NCBI RefSeq assembly: GCF_030532715.1 | Contig: NZ_JAUNKO010000005.1 | Location: forward strand, 124,001-188,000 | DNA length: 64,000 nucleotides | Reading direction: 5' to 3' | From: Corynebacterium sp. | GTDB taxonomy: Bacteria > Actinomycetota > Actinomycetes > Mycobacteriales > Mycobacteriaceae | In this document: piece after piece, positions 57,676 through 64,000 of the stretch | Position numbering within the stretch: position 1 is the stretch's first letter | Layout of the letters: every line of letters begins with the position of its first letter | The notes under the pieces: model-generated | Told to the model about the DNA's origin: nothing | The model's database searches: none | The model's input: the letters and a program-made list of their open reading frames with translations, nothing else | Program-made: the position numbers and the translations under genes

Positions 57676-60600
57676 TCACCCCACCTGATTCACCTGCTCA
57701 ATCCGCGCCTTCAGATCTAGCACCACCGCCATGTCACCATCGAACACGTCCATTACGGTTCCCAGCTCATTAAACGGTTCCTCAAACAGCTGATCCATAG
57801 TCAGCGACCCAGTTTTGCACAAAACTCGGGTAATTCGACGCATAAATTCCATCTGCACGGAGTTCAACCGGGAACCATTTAGCAAATCAGCGAAAGCTAA
57901 CTCCACTGCGGACTCGTCCAGCCCAACAAGTCCGCGAACGTATCCCACTACTGATTGTCCATGGATGCGTTGACGCATTTCCGGAACTGATTCCTGTCCT
58001 GCTTCGGCAACGATTTCTTCCAATGCTTGCAGGTCGATAGCCGTGAGCGGTTTTAACTTTCGCACTCGCTGCACCGCAAGGTCATCGATGTGTTCCTCCA
58101 GTACCCTCCTGATTCGGTCTTCGACGCTGCTGCGGTACCGTCCAGCGTATTCCGGCAGTAGCGCCAGCTCCTCTGGCTCAACGAGTTCGTCTTGCAGATC
58201 CATGACAACCGCGTTTCGGGAACCTCGGTCCATGAACTGAACTAAGGTGCGCAGTTGACGGCGCACGTTTTCCAGTTCCACTACTGTTATCCCCTCCCAC
58301 CAGAGGGCCGCGCTGTAGCGCTCCAACAACTCGGCTGCTGCCGCAACCCGTGGAACATTGGTCTTACCCAGCAAATGCGAACATATTGCAGTTAGCCGAT
58401 CACGGTTGCGTTCAGCGAGCGCGTCTCCTCGCGCCACGTCAAGCTGCAAACTCAGTACTAAATAGTCAAACCGTTTCGCGTGTTCTTCGTCTTCGGGCGC
58501 ATCGGCAAAAGGCAAATAAGCCAGTTCTTTCAGCGAATTGACATCAATCGCCTCCCACGCTTGTGCCCCGCAATGCCGCTCTAGTGCTTCTCGGTTTTCG
58601 GGGCGGATCAGCACGCTGCGTTTTGGCACGGATTCCAATTGGGTGCGTAGTTTGTCTACCACCCCGGTACGCACCTCATCATCGTCCGGTAGCAATTCCA
58701 CCAGTTCCAACCGTCTTAGGAATGTGCGCTCGGACAAGGACCGCTGCGAGCTGCCCTCGGTTGGCGGCACTCCATCGGTCCCATTAAAACGCGACAAATT
58801 GTCGCAATAGTCAAAGATAAAGAACTCGGTTTTATGCAGCCCTTCCCCGAAAAGGTTTTCGCAGAGCCGAGTGCCACGACCAATCATCTGCCAGAATTTC
58901 ACATTTGAATACACCGGCCGGAAAAACACCAAATTCACCACATCTGGCACATCCACCCCGGTATCGAGCATGTCCACGCTCACCGCAATATCGATGGCAT
59001 CTTTCCCCGTGGACCTAAATCGATCGATCAATCCAAGACTGTTGTAGGCATCGTGCGTGATAATAGCGGCCCGGATCTGTGGATTCGTCTCACAAATGAT
59101 TTCAAATACCAGCTCCGCATGCTTCTTGTTGCGGGTGAAGAAGATGGTTTTACCAATGCGATCCGCCCCGGAAACTTTAATGCCGTATTGCAGCACCTGT
59201 CCCACAACCTGCCTAATGGTGTCTTTGTTGTACAGCTTGGCGTTGATTTCCGCGGAATTTGCTTCCGCAGGCATTTCGACTGGTTCACCGTTTTCGTCCA
59301 CGCCCCAGTTTTGATTTTCCCACTCGAGCTGCTCTTCCGGGCTGAGGTCCCGATATGCCACCCCCTCCCGCAGAATTACCGAGGAGCATTGGAAGGATTT
59401 AAACGGCACCAAATACCCATCTTCCACCGCTACCTCCAGCGTATAGTCCGCGGTGGGATTTCCGTTCTCCAAATGGAACATGGCGTATGTATTGTGATCC
59501 ACCTCTTGCCGAGGTGTCGCCGTTAGCCCCAGCAAGAGCGAATCAAAATAGTCAAAGATCCGACTGTACCGTCGATAAATCGTACGGTGCGCTTCATCAA
59601 CAATAATCAGGTCGAAATGATACGGGCTAAAACTCCGTGCTTTGCCTTCCTCCCCACCGAGCATATTAATCATGGTTTGGTACGTGGAGCAGAATACTTG
59701 CCCTTCACCATGAGGGTTATTCAACAAATCGACAACGGGAATATTCTCCAAGTGTTCTTTAAAGGCATCGGCTGCTTGTTTGACTAAGGATTTCCGATCC
59801 GCCAAAAACAACACGTTTTTCACCCACCCGGCCTGCATCAGCTTTTTCGCCAGCGCGATCGCCGTCCGAGTCTTCCCCGTACCGGTCGCCATGACCAACA
59901 ACGCTCGCCGATGCCCGGCGCCAAACCGCTCCCCCACAGCTTGCAGCATGATCGTTTGATACGGCCGCCCCGCAATTTGCTTATCGACACCCACCTCATC
60001 CAACCGTTGCCGCTGACTCCGCCGCCGAATCATCGCATAAAGTTCATCCTTGGTGGCATATCCCTCCACGGCTCGCGGCGGACAACCTCCTACACCCGGA
60101 ATATTGGCAGCGTCGTCCCACAACCGGATTTCGTACCCATTGGTATAGTAAATGATCGGACGCATGCCGAACTGCTTTTCCAATTCATTGGCATAATATT
60201 CAGCTTGCTGACGCCCAGCATCAATAGATTTACTGGTCTTCTTCGCCTCCACGATGGCATATGGTTTCCCACCATCGCCGAGCAAAACATAGTCCACTCG
60301 ACCGTCTTCGACCGGAAATTCGACCAGTAAATTCCCACGTTCCACACTGAAACCCGCCTCAGCGAGCGCGGGATCAATCAGATCGCGGCGAGTTTCCGCC
60401 TCGCTGATGGCAAAGCTGGCGCTGGTATCCACCTGCTGCCTAGCAGCAATCTCCTCCCGCATCTTCGCAAGCTCAGCCTCGAAACGGGCCCGCTCGTCTT
60501 CCAGGCGTTTTTCTAACTCATCTTTCTCACCTTGGAATGCCGCAATCTGCTCAAGATGCTGTTCGCGTTCCTTCCGCCAGGCTTCTTCCTGCTCACTAAG

Positions 60601-61137
60601 CAGCATTTTTGTGGATTCAGCCGATTCCACCGCACGGCGCAGCTGGTGATTAAGCTTAACAATCTCCGCCTGACTTTGGGCTCGCTGCTTGGGCGCATTT
60701 ACAACAATGCCACGATTAAACTCGGGTAGCTGCGCTCGATTGATTGGCCTATTCGCCACATTCACCACTGCCCAACAGAGGATATCGAAAAGCTGTCCGG
60801 TGGCGCGGACCGCGCGCTCAGGATCAATATGATCAGAGCCATGAGCCGCGTCGTTACCAAAACGACGCAGCACATTCATCTTGCTATGAATGATCGGATT
60901 AATCCGATCCTTAAAGGAACGATGATTGAGCTTGTCATTCAGCGACCAGCCACCAATAGAACGCAAACCATACGCCTCGATAATGTGATCTACTAGCCGC
61001 TCCAGAGTAAAACGCGCCTCGACGCCGGCCGCGCGAGGGTTGCTGACCGCCGATTGCTCCACATTGCGGCAATGAATCAACAACTCCGGCCATACCCGCC
61101 CCACAAATGCAAAGTTCGTTGGCTGTGGCGCAATCAT
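57676..61137 (-). CDS. hsdR: Type I restriction enzyme, R (motor/nuclease) subunit
   Basis: 1153 residues of the EcoEI-like class. Order: a DUF4145-like N-terminal region (about 10-130), a coiled coil (about 155-235), a PD-(D/E)xK nuclease core with D282 and E297-A-K299 (in VDYVLLGDGG and AIVEAKK), a SF2 helicase with Walker A ATGTGKTR (417-424) and DEAH (514-517), the second RecA domain with RGTRLCENLFG, and a C-terminal EcoEI_R_C-like region. It translocates and cuts unmethylated DNA. Start: ATG 61137 with GGGAGG 7 bases upstream, preferred over the TTG one codon earlier. Last gene of hsdM-hsdS-hsdR. It appears intact. Confidence 0.95.
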   Translation of the reverse strand: MIAPQPTNFAFVGRVWPELLIHCRNVEQSAVSNPRAAGVEARFTLERLVDHIIEAYGLRSIGGWSLNDKLNHRSFKDRINPIIHSKMNVLRRFGNDAAHGSDHIDPERAVRATGQLFDILCWAVVNVANRPINRAQLPEFNRGIVVNAPKQRAQSQAEIVKLNHQLRRAVESAESTKMLLSEQEEAWRKEREQHLEQIAAFQGEKDELEKRLEDERARFEAELAKMREEIAARQQVDTSASFAISEAETRRDLIDPALAEAGFSVERGNLLVEFPVEDGRVDYVLLGDGGKPYAIVEAKKTSKSIDAGRQQAEYYANELEKQFGMRPIIYYTNGYEIRLWDDAANIPGVGGCPPRAVEGYATKDELYAMIRRRSQRQRLDEVGVDKQIAGRPYQTIMLQAVGERFGAGHRRALLVMATGTGKTRTAIALAKKLMQAGWVKNVLFLADRKSLVKQAADAFKEHLENIPVVDLLNNPHGEGQVFCSTYQTMINMLGGEEGKARSFSPYHFDLIIVDEAHRTIYRRYSRIFDYFDSLLLGLTATPRQEVDHNTYAMFHLENGNPTADYTLEVAVEDGYLVPFKSFQCSSVILREGVAYRDLSPEEQLEWENQNWGVDENGEPVEMPAEANSAEINAKLYNKDTIRQVVGQVLQYGIKVSGADRIGKTIFFTRNKKHAELVFEIICETNPQIRAAIITHDAYNSLGLIDRFRSTGKDAIDIAVSVDMLDTGVDVPDVVNLVFFRPVYSNVKFWQMIGRGTRLCENLFGEGLHKTEFFIFDYCDNLSRFNGTDGVPPTEGSSQRSLSERTFLRRLELVELLPDDDEVRTGVVDKLRTQLESVPKRSVLIRPENREALERHCGAQAWEAIDVNSLKELAYLPFADAPEDEEHAKRFDYLVLSLQLDVARGDALAERNRDRLTAICSHLLGKTNVPRVAAAAELLERYSAALWWEGITVVELENVRRQLRTLVQFMDRGSRNAVVMDLQDELVEPEELALLPEYAGRYRSSVEDRIRRVLEEHIDDLAVQRVRKLKPLTAIDLQALEEIVAEAGQESVPEMRQRIHGQSVVGYVRGLVGLDESAVELAFADLLNGSRLNSVQMEFMRRITRVLCKTGSLTMDQLFEEPFNELGTVMDVFDGDMAVVLDLKARIEQVNQVG

Positions 61138-61192
61138 CAACGATCCTCCCTTACATCTTGATAAGAGCTACCCTAACAGACCACCCAAACAC

Positions 61193-62290
61193 CTACAGCG
61201 AACCTTCGAACGCACGTGCGGAAAGTGAACGTTGCAGCTCCTGAAGCAAAGCAAGTTTTTGGTGAAGGAGTTGGCGAAGTCTCCGTTTTTCCACTACTAA
61301 ATTTCCCACTCGAAGCTGCGTTTCATCAGAAAAATTAGGTACCGAAATCCCAAGGAATGCCTTCTGGGAAATATTCTTCATACTACCGCCACTTCCCGAA
61401 GACGCTTTGCTTATCCTTGATCGAACACCCCTAGTTTGCAACAAATGCCAGAAAAAATACTCGTTCACGCCTTCATTTATATGAAGTTTCCACAGCTTAT
61501 CAGGTAAATATAAATTAGCTTTCGAAGTCTCCACAATCGCGCAGGCCCCAACCAGCTCCGTAGTATTTGCGCGACTGAGTAATATGTCTCCGCAATTTGC
61601 ACGATGCAAAACTGAAGGTATGTATGAATTCGGCAACGGCTTAGTCTCCGCTTCGTCGAAGTATCCAGAAGTGACTGCGCTAATTTTCAAAACAGCATTT
61701 CGACAATCATCGGAATCGCCTTCTTTGAGGCTCTTTCCTGAAGTAATTTTCTGAACATAATGCGACAAAGAGACCGATTCGCCTTCTTCACTTACATTCC
61801 ATAGTCCAACCCTCAAAGATTCATCAACCGCACCAATCTGCTTAGAAACCAATTCGATTGCAAAAGCAATCTCACCCAGGACCTTCGCGATCCGTTTTTG
61901 CTCGTCGAGAGGCGGAAGGGGGATCGACTCTTGAACTAAGTCAGACTTTGAAATTCCTGGAACAGCCGCATGCTTCTCCAGCTTCGCAAGATCTAATGTT
62001 CGCAGCATGTAAAAAAGCCATCGGGAATCTGTTTCATCAGACAACGGCATTGCCGCAAATGCCGTATCAATTACCCAACAGCTTTTTTCAGACCAAGAAA
62101 CCTGCCCTGCGCTGCCCTTTCTACCGATGACACAAACCGGCCCGTCAAAATTTGGCGTGACGTGAGAACCGATCACACCAGATGAGCCAAAAACCTGTAC
62201 ATCACCAGGTACTCTTGCCTCTTTTTTGAGTGCTTTTCCATACTTTATTTCACAAACCTCCCCCAGCTTCACCATCGGCCACCTGCTCAC
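61193..62290 (-). CDS. hsdS: Type I restriction enzyme, S (specificity) subunit
   Basis: 365 residues with two target-recognition domains: the first about 1-150 (MVKLGEVCEIKYGKALKKEA ... SIPLPPLDEQKRIAKVLGEI ending in the first conserved helix), the second about 170-345, closing with a helix RQLLHQKLALLQELQRSL. The target sequence cannot be read from this. The second domain is noticeably more AT-rich than hsdM and hsdR, as expected for exchangeable recognition domains. The GTG start overlaps the hsdM stop by 4 bases. Confidence 0.93.
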   Translation of the reverse strand: MSRWPMVKLGEVCEIKYGKALKKEARVPGDVQVFGSSGVIGSHVTPNFDGPVCVIGRKGSAGQVSWSEKSCWVIDTAFAAMPLSDETDSRWLFYMLRTLDLAKLEKHAAVPGISKSDLVQESIPLPPLDEQKRIAKVLGEIAFAIELVSKQIGAVDESLRVGLWNVSEEGESVSLSHYVQKITSGKSLKEGDSDDCRNAVLKISAVTSGYFDEAETKPLPNSYIPSVLHRANCGDILLSRANTTELVGACAIVETSKANLYLPDKLWKLHINEGVNEYFFWHLLQTRGVRSRISKASSGSGGSMKNISQKAFLGISVPNFSDETQLRVGNLVVEKRRLRQLLHQKLALLQELQRSLSARAFEGSL

Positions 62291-63855
62291 TTGGTACCTC
62301 CAATCAGGCTACGTACCTTGGCGAGGGCTTCGGCGATTTCGATATCAAGAGCGGCGATTTCGTCGAGGATTTCTTGGGGGTCACGGGTTTCTTCGTCTTC
62401 AAAGACTATTTCTTTGTAGCGGTTCATCGACAGTTCGTAGTCGGTGGCGCGGATGTCGTCGATGGTAACGGTGAAGCTTTGGTCAGTGCGCCCTCGTTCG
62501 CGTTCGCTTGTGTTGCGGTCACGGAATCTAGCGAGCAGGTCGGGAAGGTTGTTTTTCTCAAGCTGTTCTGCAGTCAATTGAACTGGGACTGGATCAGCAA
62601 ACTGGTTTTCTTCCGTAACCACTTCGTGCGGTGCTGGTCCAAGGAGGTTTTCCGGAAGGAGTGGGGTGCGCTTGTCGTCGAGGCTGCGGCCGTCGGCAAG
62701 CATGTCGTAGAACCAGACTTCGTCGGTGCCGCCGGAGTTGGTTTTGGTGAAGCACAGAACGGCGGTGGAAACACCTGAATAGGGTTTGAACACGCCAGAG
62801 GGGAGTTTGATTACCGCGTCGAGCTTTTGGTTTTCTACCAGCTCTTTGCGCAGTGCTTTGTGGGCTTTGGTAGAGCCGAAAAGCACACCCTCGGGGACAA
62901 TGACCGCCGCGCGGCCACCAACTTTCAGCAAAGTGAGGAAGCGCGCGAGGAACAGCAGCTCGGTCTTTTTGGTGTTGGCAATTTTTCGGATGACTGGATC
63001 TACACGCTCGGCGTCGAGGCTGCCTGCGAACGGCGGGTTGGCAAGCACGACGTCGTAAAGCTCCTGCTCGTGGGCGGGTAGTTCGCCGAGGGAGTCGCGG
63101 TAGGTGATGTTGGGCTCGTCGAAGCCGTGCATGTAGCTATTCATGGCGGCGATGCGAATCATGGCGCGGTCAAAATCGTAGCCCGTAAAGGTGTCGCGAT
63201 AGAACTGCTCGCGGGCGGCAGGTTTGTACAGTTCTTCTTTGTGCGTGCGCTTCATCCATTCGGAAGCATTGATGAGGAAACCGGCGGTTCCGCAGGCGGG
63301 GTCAACGATTTTCTCGCCGAGTTGTGGCGCCATGAGTTCTACCAGAAGGTCAATAATGTGCTGTGGGGTGCGGAACTGACCGTTCGTACCTGAGGTGGCC
63401 AGCTTGGAAAGCATGTATTCGTACAGGTCGCCGGTGATGTCGCGGTTTTTAATGTCGAGATCGTTGATCAGCTCCATTGCTTTCCGCAAGGTGGAAGGGC
63501 TACTGATTCCAAACGTGGCGTCCTGGAAAAGCGCGGAAAGCGTGCCGGTGCCGATGGTCTTCAGGAATGGGAAAACTTGGGTGGCGATGGTGATGTGCAG
63601 CTGCTCTGGGTCGCCGATCTGCATGAGGTTCTTCCAGCGGAGGTCATCTTGCTGGTCGGAGAAGATGTTTTCCTCATCGTGGACTTTGATGCCAATGAGT
63701 TTCTTTTGGTCAATTTCGTTCTGCCGCTCGTCCAACTGGCGGACGAACAACAGGTACGTGAATTGCTCGATCACATCCATTGGGTTGGAGATTCCGCCTG
63801 ACCAGAAGGTGTCCCATACTCGGTCAACTTGGTTCTTTAAAGAACCTGTAATCAT
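62287..63855 (-). CDS. hsdM: Type I restriction enzyme, M (adenine methyltransferase) subunit
   Basis: 522 residues. An N-terminal HsdM_N helical domain (about 5-135) precedes the N6-adenine methyltransferase domain with SAM-binding motif I DPACGTAGFLI (185-195) and catalytic motif IV NPPF (273-276). The C-terminal helical region contacts HsdS. AAGGA lies about 8 bases before the ATG. On the minus strand TATACT at 63,902-63,897 is a candidate -10 giving a leader of about 40 bases. First gene of the hsd operon. Confidence 0.95.
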   Translation of the reverse strand: MITGSLKNQVDRVWDTFWSGGISNPMDVIEQFTYLLFVRQLDERQNEIDQKKLIGIKVHDEENIFSDQQDDLRWKNLMQIGDPEQLHITIATQVFPFLKTIGTGTLSALFQDATFGISSPSTLRKAMELINDLDIKNRDITGDLYEYMLSKLATSGTNGQFRTPQHIIDLLVELMAPQLGEKIVDPACGTAGFLINASEWMKRTHKEELYKPAAREQFYRDTFTGYDFDRAMIRIAAMNSYMHGFDEPNITYRDSLGELPAHEQELYDVVLANPPFAGSLDAERVDPVIRKIANTKKTELLFLARFLTLLKVGGRAAVIVPEGVLFGSTKAHKALRKELVENQKLDAVIKLPSGVFKPYSGVSTAVLCFTKTNSGGTDEVWFYDMLADGRSLDDKRTPLLPENLLGPAPHEVVTEENQFADPVPVQLTAEQLEKNNLPDLLARFRDRNTSERERGRTDQSFTVTIDDIRATDYELSMNRYKEIVFEDEETRDPQEILDEIAALDIEIAEALAKVRSLIGGTK

Positions 63856-63868
63856 TGGCGCTGTTCCT

Positions 63869-64000
63869 TTATGCTGTGGGGCGGGTAACGAAGGTCAGTA
63901 TATACAGCAACAGGAATAGCTGCTGGTCTAGCCCCAATTTGGGCAGCACCAGAGAGCTTACGAATGTGCCGATTTCTGCGCGAGCAACAGGTGTTTGCGG
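63869..64000 (-). CDS. Possible C-terminal end of an upstream leftward gene (partial)
   Basis: The minus strand is open from the window edge for 43 codons and ends ARAEIGTFVSSLVLPKLGLD then QQLFLLLYILTFVTRPTA and a TAA, 13 bases before the hsdM ATG. Composition looks protein-like, but no family is recognised and the candidate hsdM -10 box lies inside it. It may be chance. Confidence 0.3.
   Translation of the reverse strand, partial: PQTPVARAEIGTFVSSLVLPKLGLDQQLFLLLYILTFVTRPTA

Overview
The window is a GC-rich actinobacterial chromosome segment. Its gene order (mutA-mutB-meaB, hemH, NlpC/P60 hydrolase, acn-acnR, suf operon, mptB, ctaA/ctaB, tkt-tal-zwf-opcA-pgl) and protein sequences point to Corynebacterium; the aconitase, AcnR and transketolase read like those of C. 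glutamicum. No species is assigned. No rRNA, intact tRNA or CRISPR array was seen.

Bases 1-22,200 are mostly core genes. A leftward operon encodes methylmalonyl-CoA mutase, its MeaB chaperone and a CtaA-like paralogue. Then come a VTT-domain membrane protein, a DUF3097 gene and its divergent neighbour, coproporphyrin ferrochelatase, a RipA-like cell-wall hydrolase with its Rv1476-like membrane partner, aconitase with its repressor AcnR and a clear operator, a glutamine amidotransferase, an ACT/UPF0210 pair, and a two-component system whose kinase carries two ATPase-like modules. Bases 22,216-23,770 are a small non-core patch with a strong orphan terminator, a DUF1707 gene remnant and a small HTH gene.

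Bases 23,770-47,400 are again core: a DUF1707 membrane protein, an ABC-F ATPase, alanine dehydrogenase overlapping a lycopene-cyclase-like flavoprotein, the leftward sufR-B-D-C-S-U-T operon, mptB, an ABC-2 exporter, haem A/O synthesis genes (ctaA, ctaB) with a quinone reductase, and the pentose phosphate operon tkt-tal-zwf-opcA-pgl.

Bases 47,400-64,000 are accessory. They hold a 35-residue gene with its own promoter and terminator, pseudogenes (a VWA-type surface protein and a YcaQ-like DNA glycosylase), and an ABC-F gene of the antibiotic-resistance type. That gene is preceded by a 13-codon leader ORF and a 9-bp stem that buries its ribosome binding site. Next come an ASCH-domain gene, an AT-rich MacB-type exporter whose ATPase has a zinc ribbon, a shattered cysteine-desulfurase-like pseudogene, a decayed IS256-family transposase, an Abi/HEPN gene and a complete type I restriction-modification system (hsdM-hsdS-hsdR).

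Across the core part, many genes lack a Shine-Dalgarno sequence and instead have a TANNNT -10 hexamer 7-9 bases before the start codon. This is the signature of leaderless transcripts, and I used it to choose several starts.
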